From the NCBI GenBank assembly GCA_916700875.1, contig CAKAKS010000039.1, positions 9,725,544 through 9,789,543 of the forward strand: a DNA stretch of 64,000 bases. The letters are read 5' to 3'. The notes under the pieces were generated by a model. The model saw only the letters and a program-made list of their open reading frames with translations. It did not search any database and had not been told where the DNA came from. The DNA is from Sebastes aleutianus (Eukaryota > Chordata > Actinopteri > Perciformes > Sebastidae). The position numbers and the translations under genes are program-made. Positions 10,746-22,691 of this stretch are shown piece by piece (position 1 is the first letter of the stretch; each line of letters begins with the position of its first letter).

Positions 10746-12390
10746 TTGTCACGTGACGATTGTCAGGTGTTTTTTTTTGTTGACGTTTGTGACGTGTTTT
10801 CCTTAGTTGTTTCCGTACGTATTTTATTTAGTTTACTTACTTTTAAGCCCAACCATGACGTCTTCCCTTACCATAACGTTTTATTGCCTAAACTTAACTG
10901 CTGATGTTTGCGTGGTATACAAATGACACGCTAAAATGTGTACTCATGACAAATGGAATGTCCGTATAATGTTGTGGTATTTATATGCCTTCCTGTGACA
11001 CCGGGTTGGTCGTTCCCTTAACCAAGTGGTTATGTTGTAACCCTGATGACGAATATTGTTTTTGTACCTAAACCAAACCGTCAACATAATGGAGTAAGAT
11101 CAGAAGACGATGGCGTCTTGTCGATGAAACGCCAGATCAGAAAAATTGTTTTCTCATGTCAAATGGAAAATGTGAATCTTCAAAGTAATTGCTAACGCAG
11201 CCGTTAAATAAACAGGGAACATTTAAGGTGTCTAAAATGTAAAAAGCCAGTAAAGCATCAGGAGCTCAGAGGTGTTCTTTGTGTTGGAAATAAACTTCCT
11301 CTCTGATGGTTAAAGCTGCAGCGCTCCGATAGCGTCAGCTCTCAGACAGGTTTGTATTTACAGTACGGGCCTTTAATTTGCCGCCTGTCGCTGAGCGAGT
11401 CGAGCCGAGTGACATTTGTATTGCTGTCAGGCCCTCGGCCGTCCGTCTTCCTCTCTCCTCTGTGAATGCTGATGAGGCGTCCGACGGCGCTCGGCCCAAC
11501 GTGCCGGCCTCCGACTGAAGTGAAATCAATCAGCCCTTCAATCTTCCTCTAAAGGACCATTATCCTGCCCCGCCGGGCCTGTCTGCTGCAGGATCTATGA
11601 CCTGATCCGCCTCCCTAATTCACACAGCAGAGCTCGCTAACTCGACTCTGACAAGAAACTGAACAACAGGAAGCAGCTAGAGGAAGGTCAGGATTTAAGG
11701 TTCCAACTCCATCTCAACAAATATACTGCACGATGTTCATTTGAAAATCTGACTGGTGATGGTAGTTTGGGGTGTAAGACTTCAGATGGTCAACAGACCT
11801 CACAAAAAAAATGTAATAATACAAAGAAAAGTGCTTTTCCCCCCTCTGGCTGGAAAGTCAAGTCAACCACAATACAATCAGAACTAATCATACAAGTACA
11901 AGTGCAGAATATAAATATGAATATCAGGTGTGCAGCTTTCTAGCTCCCATAATTTCTGTCTCCTACAAATTACTTTTACATGCTACTAATTTAAAACAGC
12001 AAACACGTTTTGACAGAAACCTAATCCCGATCAGATTAAAAAAACAAATTAAATGAGGAAATGTTCTCTGACACCTTTTTATTTCAGTTTGGAGTGAGGT
12101 AGTAAAAAATAACATCAAAGTTAACATGGTCATAGTCAGGGTCATCCTGACCAGGATAACATTGAACATTTCAGCAAACCTCTAAAGGAGAATATCAACA
12201 AGACTTATTTAATATATGATGTGTAATATCATGTTGTTTGGTGTATAACCTGTAATAAAGTATTGCTGTAATGTCTTTCGTCGTCCTTTTTGGCCGCTCC
12301 ATGTAACGAAACAGCGGCTGCTCACTTGGCGGCGGTGTTTTACGGTGTTATGCTGTGCTGCTCTGTCTTGTCTGTCCGTCCATAATAAAT

Positions 12391-12830
12391 AGGGCTGTCA
12401 ATCAATTACAATAGTTAATCAAAATTAATCACATGATTGTCCATAGTTAATTGTGATTAATCGCAAATTTATTGCACATTTTTTATCTGTTCAAAATGTA
12501 CCTTAAAGGGAGATTTGTCAAGTGTTTAATACTCTCGGGAGTGGGCAAATATGCTGCTTTATGCAAATGTAGGTATATATTTATTACTGGAAATTAATTA
12601 ACAACACAAAACAATGACAAATATTGTCCATAAACCCTCACAGGTACTGCATTTAGCAGGTTGGTACCAATGGATTCCTTAAGTTTTCTAGTTTCAGATG
12701 GTGCCAATATCTTCACTTCAGCCCGCTGCAAACTAAAAATTGCAAGTTGCATTAATGCGTTAAAGAAATTACTGGCGTTAAAATGAATTTGCGTTAACGT
12801 GTTATTATCATGTTAACTTTGACGGCCCTA
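12391..12830 (+). mobile_element. Family A repeat copy with both ends and an internal deletion
   Basis: The copy shows both termini: AGGGCTGTCAATCAATTA at the left and TTAACTTTGACGGCCCTA at the right. The middle part (from GCATTTAGC to GGTTGGTACC) is missing compared with copies at 274, 20207 and 43217. It defines the family's length and inverted ends. It ends about 190 bp before exon 'a'. Confidence 0.88.
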
Positions 12831-13021
12831 CCATTCTTATACTAATTTGCTAAATCACAACACTGTCTGATAGGTACATTGTGTTGCTGCTGTTGGAGAA
12901 AGGTTTGAACATTGTTAAAGTGTGCTTGAGCAATATGCTGTTAAATCACTGTTAAGCTACGTGGATTTAAGTGGTTTAAAGTATGTAACGCTAACGGTTA
13001 ACTCTCGCCGTGTCTCCACAG

Positions 13022-13238
13022 ATACCTCAGATCAGCTACGCCTCGACGGCTCCGGAGCTCAGCGACAACACTCGCTACGACTTCTTCTCCCGCGTGGTTC
13101 CTCCGGACTCCTACCAGGCTCAGGCCATGCTGGACATCGTCACGGCGATGGGCTGGAACTACGTGTCGACGCTCGCCTCCGAGGGAAACTACGGCGAGAG
13201 CGGCGTCGAGGCCTTCGTCCAGATCTCCAGAGAACCGG
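13022..13238 (+). CDS. grm8: grm8 internal exon 'a': glutamate-binding lobe, phase 0 to 1
   Basis: This exon encodes about 72 residues of the extracellular ligand-binding (Venus flytrap) domain of a presynaptic, Gi/o-coupled metabotropic glutamate receptor. Its first codons read IPQISYASTAPELSDN and are followed by YDFFSRVVPPDSYQAQAM, GWNYVSTLASEGNYGES and GVEAFVQISRE, a class-defining stretch of mGluRs. In the family, the Thr of YAST and the Tyr of EGNYGES contact glutamate; both are present. The acceptor is TCTCCACAG before 13022. The donor is G|GTAGGA after 13238, leaving one base that pairs with GT of the next exon to make Gly. GC content is far above the flanking intron. The downstream set of exons points to mGluR8 rather than mGluR4, 6 or 7. 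The 217-bp length and phases fit the group III gene structure. Confidence 0.97.
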
Positions 13239-13734
13239 GTAGGAAAAGCCTTAGAGTTTGTTTTACTTTGAAAATCAACTGAGATTAATTCAAACCTGCA
13301 AAGGTCCCCCGAGTGATGGAGGACAGCCGTTGTGGTTTTTAAGCTGCTGGTTGTTAAACTCGCTGTACTCCTGACTCGTTGGGTGCTGATGAGCAAACGG
13401 GAGGAGAGGTGGTGTAATTGACTCTTGATGTAATTACAGCAGAGGTCCACGCTGTTTCTCCTCGGCCGGTCACTGTGAGGTAATCAGACTCTCTGCTCTC
13501 GCTGATTAAAATGCTGTCACCCAGGAGCTCTGACATTAATTAGATTGTAAAGGGTGTGTTTGAAATTCATCAGCTGTAACATGTATGTTTGAGATCAGCC
13601 GTGTGTGTGTGAACTCTTCTCTCAGACCACTTGTATGATGACACATTGAATATGAAAAGAAAACCAGTCAAACTTTAAAAGACAAGGAGCGAGTGCTGCA
13701 TCTGAGGGAAACTTTGATTTTGTAGACGTCTTTT

Positions 13735-13990
13735 TCAACACGTTCTCACTCCCAACTCGTCAAATACCAATGCTTGGTCAGTGGCGCCAGAGTGAGTTTT
13801 GAAGTAGGGGGACATCAAGTTTTGGATGATGTAATACAGCGTTTCCCACTGGGGGGCAATGAGCACTCCACGGCCCTGGGAAGCGGCGACTAGAGCCGAC
13901 GGTGCGGGACACACCGCAAAAACTAGACCGATAGACGCTGTCCGACGGCCCGTAACTGTCCGACCCAGCATTGGACGCTTGATGGGATGA
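13735..13990 (+). mobile_element. Family U/H repeat
   Basis: It starts with TTCTCACTCCCAACTCGTC (an end like family H) and carries GAGTGAGTTTTGAAGTAGG and TTTTGGATGATGTAATACAG, present in reverse at 29085-29230. Borders approximate. Confidence 0.6.
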
Positions 13991-16376
13991 ACGCTTTCCC
14001 TCGTGGGCTGCTGCTGCTCCCAGCTTTCGAACCAGAACCAACATGGTTGCTCGTTTGGAAACTTTCTTCTCTTATATCATGAAAATAGTTCACTGAAATG
14101 TGTTTCTGAAAACATTTTATGCAAGAAATAATCCATGCAGTCGCTGAATCTTTATTTCATCTTCACAGTAGCCTTTATTTTGGATTGAAAAAAAGTTAGT
14201 TTAAAAGTTTCTTGGGAGATTCCAGAGGCAGCGAGTCGCGCCGGACGCCCCTGATTTGCATAAAGTAGCCTATACCTCAAACTTTATGCAAATGAGGAGC
14301 AGCCAACGTGACTCCCCCGTCTCTCCAGTCGCGCCGCCAGGCTACCAGAATGCATTGCGCGGCTGCTTACATAGACAATGAATGTGAAGCGTGGAAAGGA
14401 CGAGGGTCTACGTAGGAAACCACATGTGCCTTTTTTTTTTATGTAACTCACCAACACGTGGATGAGCATGTGAAATGTGTTGAAATGTGTGAATTTACAT
14501 GTGCTGTTTTTGTAAAGAAAGAAATTTCCATCCAGAAAGCAGAGCAGTTGAGATGTCTGAGCTTTAATGAGCATCATGTTGCAGCTCATGTTTTCCAAAC
14601 TCTGCTGAATTAGTTTATTATGACAGAAAACACCAGTTTTCTCTGCAGTTATTTTTTAACAGAAACAAAAAATATATAATAAAATAAGGTTTTTCTTGCC
14701 TGCCACGCTCTCCGGTTCTCTCCGTCACTGTAACGGGTTTATAACCTCGCTGCTACATATTGACCTGCGGCCGGCGACGCTGCTGTAATCTGTGTGTAAA
14801 TGGCTGCAGCAGCAGTAATCATGAAGAATGGCTGCGATCGAGGCGTTTAAAAAGCTTCAGAGGATAATAAGGAGGCGCTGTGCAGAGAGCAGCTGTGGCT
14901 CCTCTCTGCGATCAATGAGCTTTCATCTCACACACACACACACACTACATGGCTTCATTAGCAGCCTTGAACATGTATTTATATCAACAGGAATGAGGTG
15001 TGACGGTATGAAGCCTCTCAGCTGCTGCAGGCTGCACAGTTCACGGAGGAAACAGTCACCTTGATCACAGGATGTATTGATTAGAGCTGATTAGCTTCTA
15101 AGGAGGAGATTCTTCCTTCAGTTTTCTTTATTAAATTATCTTCTTACCCAACAGTAGATGACTCATTAGGCTGACTTATAAAAAGCAAATGTGTATTTAA
15201 GCTCCTGGTGTGAAAGGCCTCATTGTGTCACGGTAATAATTAGACTCATAACTGCTTCTTATCACAGCTGTTGCTCTGTTCCCTTAAAGGGGAACGCCAC
15301 AGATTTGTCTGTTTATAGGTGTTGGGAATTACTATACTGCATATGTAGAAAAAGTTCTAAAAGGCCTTTTGAGGGTCTTTCAGTCAGCGTCGGTTAGATC
15401 TGAAGACTACAAGCTATAAAATGAAAAGAATCTGGAGGTGTGGTGTTAGAAAGACGTGAGCTGACCAGACCTCTGTTGCTCGCTGTTCATCTCTGCTGCA
15501 GGCCAGTGGCTCCAGGATACGATTAGACGCTACTAGAATAACACACCTGAATCCCAGAACAAACTGTCAGCAGTAGAGGTGCATTGTGGGTAGTGATTGA
15601 AGTGCTGCTACTCCTCTTATTCACATGTTGGCGTGTGTATCGGACGGTATCCACAATCTCTTGCGACTTATTCCTATTTATTCATTTTTCCTTTAGGCAT
15701 GTTATACTGTGTCAATCATAATCAGCTGGGCTTTTATTGCTATTATTATACTTGGCTATGCATCTCCTATCACCTCCCTCTAATCCAGCAAAACCATCAC
15801 GCCTCTCTAGTGCTTCTCTCAAGCACAACGTGTGTTGATCAATATACAGCACAGGTAAAGGAAAAGAAGGACAGAAGGACACAGATGATGAAAGGAAGGA
15901 AAGAGTAAGGATGGAGAGGACGCACATCTGTGAGGTAACTTCCTCCGTCCTGTGATGACGTCATCCAGCTGCTGAGATGTTGACAGATGTTGCTGACGTC
16001 ACCTGAGGCCCACAGAGAACAATGCGCTAAAGGCAGCAATTAAACACAGCATCACTGCCGGCGCCGCCCCGGGAAGCCTGCGTCTCCATGACAACAGCAT
16101 GCAGATCTCCCAGATCTGCGAGGCTCGAGGACAGATGGATAAAAACTGTGATCGCCCCCCCGAGTGGAGCCGGTCGGCAGGTTCAGGTGTGTGTTAACCT
16201 GCAGGGGGCGGAGCTTCGAGACAGCTGACAGGTGGAGCAAGCCTCCTGACCATCTGTGATGTCACCAGCTGGTCCTCTGGGCTGCTGGGAGTTTGTTCCA
16301 CCTCCGCCTAATGATTTCACACTCCACTACGACAGTGTTGACTTTAAAGGGGCAATCCACTTGTTTTATGTCTTGA

Positions 16377-17327
16377 TAGAGGAGGAAAGGAAGAGGTAGA
16401 GGAGGAGAGGATAACATATAGAGAAGGAAAGGAGGAGGTAGAAGCAAAAAGGAGGACGTATAGAGGAGAGGCAAAGACAGTGAAAGAGGAAAGGAGGGGG
16501 AATGGAGGAAGATATTGAGAAAAGCAAAGGCTGGCGGTAGAGTAGGAAAGGAGGGGGTAGAGGAGGAAAGGAGGACGGATAGAGGGGGAGAGGCAGAGGT
16601 AGTGAAAGAGGAAAGGCGGGGGAATGGAAGAAGAGAGGAGGAGGACAGGAGTATGGAGAAACGCAAATTAGGTAGAGGAGGAAAAGAGGATGTAAAGGGG
16701 AAGAAAGGAGGAGGTAGAGAAGGAAATGAGGATGTAGAGGAGAAAAGGAGGACATATAGAGGAAGAAGGGAGGAGTAGAAGAGGAAAGAAGGAGGTGTAG
16801 GAATGGAGGACATATAGAGGAAGAAAGGAGGAGGTGGAGGAGGAGGAGGAGGAGGAAAGGAGGAGATAGATAAGTAAAGGAGGAGGTAGAAGAGGAAAGG
16901 AGAATGTATAGAGGAAGAAAGGAGGAGATAGAGAAGGAAAGGAGGACATATAGAGGAGGAAAGGCAGAGGTAGAGAGAGTAAAAAGGAGGAATGGAGGAA
17001 GAAAGGAGGAGGATAGGAGTACGGAGAAAAGCAAAGGGGGAGGTAGAGGAGGAAAAGAGGAGGTAGAGAAGGTAAGGAGGAGGTAGAGGAGGAAAGGAAG
17101 CTGTAGAGAAGGAAAGAAGGAGGTAGAGAAGGAAAGGTGGAGGTAGAGGAGGAAAGGAGGAGATAGAAGCAGATAAGAGGATGTATAGAGAAGAAAAGGG
17201 TAGAGGAGGAAATAAAGAAGGAAAGGAGGAGTTGGGGGAGGTAGAGAAGGAAAGATGTACCTATAGATGAATAAAGGAGGAGGTAGTGGAAGAAAGGAGG
17301 AAGTAGAGGAGGAAAGGAAGAGAGAGA
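16377..17327 (+). repeat. polypurine tract, about 950 bp
   Basis: The plus strand is almost pure A/G built from loosely repeated GTAGAGGAGGAAAGGAGG-like units. It keeps several reading frames open on both strands (up to 222 codons), which have the composition of a simple repeat and not of a protein. Its unit is the reverse complement of the unit in the two CU tracts at 37467 and 38780, so the three probably share an origin. It can in principle form triplex DNA; this is inference. Confidence 0.93.
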
Positions 17328-18331
17328 TCTATCACTTATTTGTTTGTAATATTAATAATATCAGTTTCCATCTAAATGCAGCCATTGTTAAATCTTCAAC
17401 ATCCTGACGTGTCGTTTAGTTCCTCCTCATCCTCCTTTCATCCTCCAGATGAAGATCAGCTCCTCGGAGCGTCGCTGATCCTCCAGTTCATAATCAACCA
17501 GTGACACCTGGACCAGAAGTCTGCAGTGTGTTTCCTCCTGGTTCGTCTCTGTAATGCATCCCAGGTGGGTCGACTCGTAGGTGGTTGTTTCCACCAGGCC
17601 GTGCCGTGCCGAGCCGAGCCGAGCCGTGCCGTTCTGCTGAGGGCCAGCTGGCAGATGACAGCAGAGTTTCCCAGGCAGCAGCGTCTGTGACCTCATTGGC
17701 AGGCAGAAGCCGGCACAGACTAAAGGAGCATTTACATAATATCATTACAAAAAGATTTTTTTTTTTTCCTGGAACTTCCTCGTCTGAGCCGTCCCCCGAT
17801 CACACTTCACCAACAGTATCAAAACGTCTTTAAATAATCATTTCCTCCGCTCGGTAATCCTATCAACCATAGATTAAATATCTTTTCTTGTCCGTTTGCC
17901 TTTGAAGTCTTTGAACTCTCTCTGCCATCAGCTGCTGCCGCTTTTTTCCTCTTGAGGCCTGAACTCCAGAACGCCTCGACCTCCCGCACGCTCAGCTGAG
18001 TCACCGTCGCCGCCTCACATGCTGATACCGACACTTTCACCTGGTCTTCAAGGTTTTTTGGGGGATTTTATTACAGTGAATACGGACAAGGAACGGCTCC
18101 GTCGCTGGAAACATTTTCCACTCATCCTCAGGCCCCACAAGGGATCCTTTCTGTCTCCATTTACAGTACACGGGGCCATGCAGGGCCATGCAGGGCCACA
18201 CAGGTGTGACCCTCAGGAGGAAAGCTGGTGAAAGTAGGTCTCTTAAGTGCTGTGGATGGAAAACTACTTTCTGTTTCAGTCACTTTGATGCTTGTTGCTG
18301 TTAATTCAGAGAATATGAGCCAAAGAGATGG

Positions 18332-18425
18332 TCAGTGTTGCCAGATCTCGCAAGAAAGCAACCAGGTCTATAGAAACGAGCCCAAAAGAAGCAACTTTCC
18401 ACCTCAAAAACAAAACCACTTGACC
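18332..18425 (+). mobile_element. Short dispersed repeat, GTGTTGCCAGATCTCGC type
   Basis: The block AGTGTTGCCAGATCTCGCAA with GAAACGAGCCCAAAAGAAGC is a familiar vertebrate dispersed motif. A related piece, AGAAACAAGCCCAAAAAACT, stands at 19083. Confidence 0.5.
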
Positions 18426-20206
18426 ACTTGATCACTTCATATATATGTAGGAATTTATTTTGGATTGCATTTCTTTTCATTTTTGCATCCATTTTCAGCT
18501 TGTAACTTTACATTTTTCTTGTTAACTAAACTTAAAGAAGTTGAACTTTTTATTTCATTTTTGCATTTTTGCAAAGAACGTCTCTTATCCTTGTTGTCCT
18601 CCTTGTCTTGTCATGAGCACTGATGAATCCAATGTCAGTAAGCCTCATTGAAGAGAACGGTGCTGCGTGTCTTTTATGTTTTTCAGTGCTAGCGTGTTGA
18701 ACCAGTTCGTTATGATGTGCTCGTATATCACACTTCCAAAAACTGCAAACTACCTTCGAATTGTCCCCCGCTTAACGGCGAATCCAATCTTTAAGTCCAC
18801 TCTCTTTTTTCCAGTCTTTGTTGTACTTTTTGTCATATTTCGCCCACTTAATACCTGGCATTGTTAACTAAACTTCATCAACCGTGCGGAAATTTGTCTC
18901 ACAACAACAAAGACACTCTGAGGGGATGGTGGTGGTGGTGGTGAGCGACTGTCAATCATCTGTGTGTGTGTTTGGGGGAAGAGGATGGCCGAAGGGATCG
19001 GGGTTGTGTACAGATCCTGTAACAGGACAAACTAGACCGGTATAGCGGAGAGAGACATGAGCCCAAATTAGCAACTTCGGTTTAGAAACAAGCCCAAAAA
19101 ACTGCAACCCACGACTACCAAATTTTGTGAACAACTTTTCATGAAAGTGCCGAATAGGGAGTGAGAATGTGTTGGTCACCATGTTGAGAGCTGTTGAGAG
19201 GCAATAGATGCTCCCAATCTTACATTCAGCACTTTTATGACATGCTCTTACTTCACTTTGGTGAAATGTGTCGCTGAGCATCGACTAAGATGGTGTGTTA
19301 ATCCAACTTCCTATCTGGAAGCAGGTTAATAATGGAAAAGCAAAGATACGTAAGTATAAAAGCAACACCTACATGAAATTCTCCAAATAACACCTGTGCA
19401 TGTTTGCTTACGTTCATCCTGGAAAAGTCTGTTCCAGCTTTCAGATGGAGGCGAGGAAACGTGGCCTTCTGGGTAATCATCTTTCTAGACTGTCAACCTC
19501 AGAAATGTCTCACTCAGTTTAGAACTTCAAGCTCAAAACGTTCAGAGCATCAGAGTTTGGATTCAAGAACTTCATTCTCTTGTTCGTCTCTGGAAATTTT
19601 AGTTTTCACCTTTTTCACTTTGTAAAGTCGGGAAACATCATGAGTTGAACAGCAGGAACCACAGTGGAGGAGAAATGGCTTCAGGACACATTCAGGGACC
19701 CGCTGTCAGCTCAGAGAACTGCTTTCACTGATGTCTTTTTTTGTCGATGACTGCTGTGCAGACTCAACTCACAGATTTCTGTTCTCAATCAGGAGGTAGA
19801 GGAAGTTGGTGAAGTGAACAAGTTGTTGGAAAGAAGATGAACACAGAGAGGGAGCGGGATGGATTTACTAAATTACTTAGCACTTTGCACTACTTTGCTG
19901 GATCAGAGTTCATTTCGTGGCCTCGGGGTCATGACCTTTTGACTCTCACCTGGTTTATGTGATATGGAAGGAAATGTCCTCACACCTGCTACAGAATGGC
20001 ACAAATATACATTACAATCATAAATTAACTTTCAGTCTACTTCATTAAGTATTGAATAATAAGACGATGACAGATGTTCTCGGATAAAAAGTTTACATTA
20101 TGGGATGTTTTGGATGACAACCTTTGACCAACATTTCTTCAGGCATCCGCACAACTTACTGCAAAACAAAACTTTTGACCCTCATAAACAGTTGATGCGT
20201 TTCACA

Positions 20207-20753
20207 TGGGGCTGTCAATCTATTAAAATATTTAATCGCGATTAAGCGCATGACTGTCCATAGTTACTCACGATTAATCGCACATTTTTTATCTGTTCAA
20301 AATGTACCTTAAAGGGAGATTTGTCAAGTATTTAATAGTCTTATCAACATGGAAGTGGGCAAATATGCTGCTTTATGCAAATGTATGTATATATTTATTA
20401 TTAGAAATCAATTAACAACACAAAACAATGACAAATATTGTCCAGAAACCCTCACAGGTACTGCATTTAACATAACAAATATGCTCAAATCAAAACATGG
20501 AAAACAGCAGCGCCACAGGCGACAACAGCTGTCAGTGTGTCAGTGTGCTGACTTGACTATGACTTGCCCCAAACTGCATGTGATTATCATAAAGTGGGCA
20601 TGTCTGTAAAGAGGAGAGTCGTGGGTACCCATACAACCCATTTTCATTCACATATCTGGAGGTCAGAGGTCAAGGGACCCCTTTGAAAACGACCATGCCA
20701 GTTTTTCCTCACCAAAATTTAGTGTGAGTTTTGGTACCAATGGATTCAGTAAG
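20207..20753 (+). mobile_element. Family A repeat copy
   Basis: It runs from GGGGCTGTCAATCTATTAAA to TTGGTACCAATGGATTCAG and lacks the final terminal repeat. The internal order of landmarks is the same as in the other copies. Confidence 0.85.
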
Positions 20754-22106
20754 AAAAATATATTCATAATACTAATACCGTGGTGCAATGATGCATTATA
20801 GAAGTAGAAGAAATAGTCCTCCTGAGTTGTGCTGATGTCACCAGAGTGCTCAGTGAAGGAGGAGAGCAGCAGGGCTAACTGTTTCATTTCTGAGGGTAAA
20901 AAAAGAAACTAGTCTTTCTGCTCCGCCGCTCAATCGAACCGGAGCTTCCCCGCCAGGAGAACCCGGATCCTCCTGCTCTCTCAGCGGGAACTCTGGGCCG
21001 ACGGCAGGCTGACTCCTGTTTGAACTCCTATCTGACTGAGGCGCCGCCCGTCGCCTCCGAAGCTAAATTCGGCTCCGCAGCTGCTAATTATACGTTCATC
21101 TTCAAAACCACTGCGAGCAGATGTTGGTTTGAAAAGCTGCGGCGGCAGTGGTGGCGTCTGCCGTCTGATACCGCGGCTCGTCTGAGGGTGTCAGAGAGCT
21201 GTTGTTTTGTTTGTTTGTCTCTCGAGTGTCATTTGTTGTTGTCTTGAGGCTGAACAGTTCAAGGTAATCACTACTTTGTGACAAGAGGAGCTCTGAGGAG
21301 TTCAAAAGTTTAAGACCTCAGAACAATGAAGGAGTTACACCGAACGCGTCATCGGTTATACAACCGGTTCATCAGGAGGAGTTCCTGAAGGGACAAAACT
21401 AGATTTTATGAGGAAAATGTCACTGTACAGTGAAAATATTCAACATTTAAGCCACCCTGTAGGAGAGTTTTATGTCCATTCGAGCTTTGGAAGAGCTCCA
21501 ACTGTGAGTCACGTAATATTATCTATGAGGAAAAGGAATGGGACTTTTATTTCCTCAACCAGAGCACCTGAACAGTTATTCATTTTCATGACCAGTAAAC
21601 AAAGCTTCTTGTCATCTTAGAAGCTGGAGTCAGAGAGAAAAAAAAATGAAGATTTTAGTATTTTAAAAATGTAGGCTATTTAAAGAAGAAGAGTTTTGTA
21701 GTTTTTGCACTGTAATAGGAGTCCTGTAATAGCAGTCCTCAGTTTTTGTCCTCTGGGGTCCGTCTAAACATCTGTGATGTGAACATCTTTTATTAAAAGT
21801 AACATCAGCACAACAAAACATAACATTATTTATATATCCTGTAGAGACAAGCTGAGAAAACCAGCTCAAAGTGTCACTGTGGGGCTTTTCACACAGTATC
21901 TCATTTACAGTATGACTACAGTGTTTGAATTATTCAGAATTATCAGACTATAAAGGAAAAAGGCACAAATATTTAGCTTTAGATGTAAACGGACTGTATC
22001 ATAGTTTTATTTCTTATATTTTTCCCCAGATAAAATTTTTTACGACCCTGATCTGTTCTATAATAATATTTTGAGTGATTACTATAAAAGATTTGAACAT
22101 TTCTCA

Positions 22107-22560
22107 GGCTGGTCTCATGCATCATTTGTTGCTATACCTACAAAACGTAATGCACCGCCATTCATATAGTATTCCCCATGAAATCAATGCATATGTAATC
22201 CACATAATCTGTTCGTGTCCCGTGTGAAACCAGAAGTCAAAGTAAATTTATTTGTCATGTAACTTACGTACCTAAGTAACGCCACTTCCGAAGTTATTTT
22301 AACCCAAACCACCATCTTTTCCTGAACGAAGTTGTTTCCTGTTACGACGGAAGTTTATTTTGAAAAGACTGTATGAATGTAACATGCAGAAATTGACACG
22401 TGTTGCTGGACATTCGCAGGGAAATGCCCGAAAAATGAGGAATAATTTTTCCTGAGATATCATACGAACAGCCGTAGGAGGTTTCGTTGCTATTTTTGTT
22501 TCTTGGCAGCTTTATATTTTGTTTAATTGACAAAAAGCGAACTCAGACTTATAGCTGAGT
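22107..22560. mobile_element. Family D repeat copy 2
   Basis: Contains CGTGTCCCGTGTGAAACC, TAACGCCACTTCCGAAG, AACCCAAACCACCATC and ATTGACACGTGTTGCTGGAC, shared with the other copies. Reverse orientation relative to copy 1. Borders approximate. Confidence 0.72.
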
Positions 22561-22573
22561 TTGTGCTTAAAAT

Positions 22574-22691
22574 AGAGCTGTCAATCGATTCAAATATTTA
22601 ATAGCACGATTGCCCATAGTTAATCGTGATTAATCGCAAGTTAATCAAATTTTGTATCCGTTCAAAATGTACCTTAAAGGGAGGTTTGTCA
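22574..22691 (+). mobile_element. Family A fragment
   Basis: The left end only: AGAGCTGTCAATCGATTC through ACCTTAAAGGGAGGTTTGTC. It lies directly after a family D copy. Confidence 0.75.

Larger units (their letters stand above)
1..13021 (+). other. grm8: grm8 intron upstream of the first visible exon (partial)
   Basis: The sequence is intronic by position: the exon at 13022 opens in phase 0 directly after a TCTCCACAG acceptor, so earlier exons lie outside the window. The stretch is AT-rich and stop-dense. It holds copies of dispersed repeats listed separately (families A, D, E, G, I and N), a minisatellite at 3634-4205 and a stretch at 11330-11650 without obvious repeat content. I see no coding exon, promoter or RNA gene. 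Short open frames here, up to 198 codons, are repeats or chance. Confidence 0.8.

Noticed and set aside
12998..13450. 150-codon minus-strand frame over exon 'a'
   Set aside because: It is an antisense shadow of the GC-rich exon and its flank; the plus strand encodes the conserved receptor.
16262..17086. Open frames up to 222 codons rich in Ser/Leu/Pro (minus) or Glu/Arg/Lys/Gly (plus)
   Set aside because: They run across a polypurine tract and reflect its composition; several frames are open on both strands.
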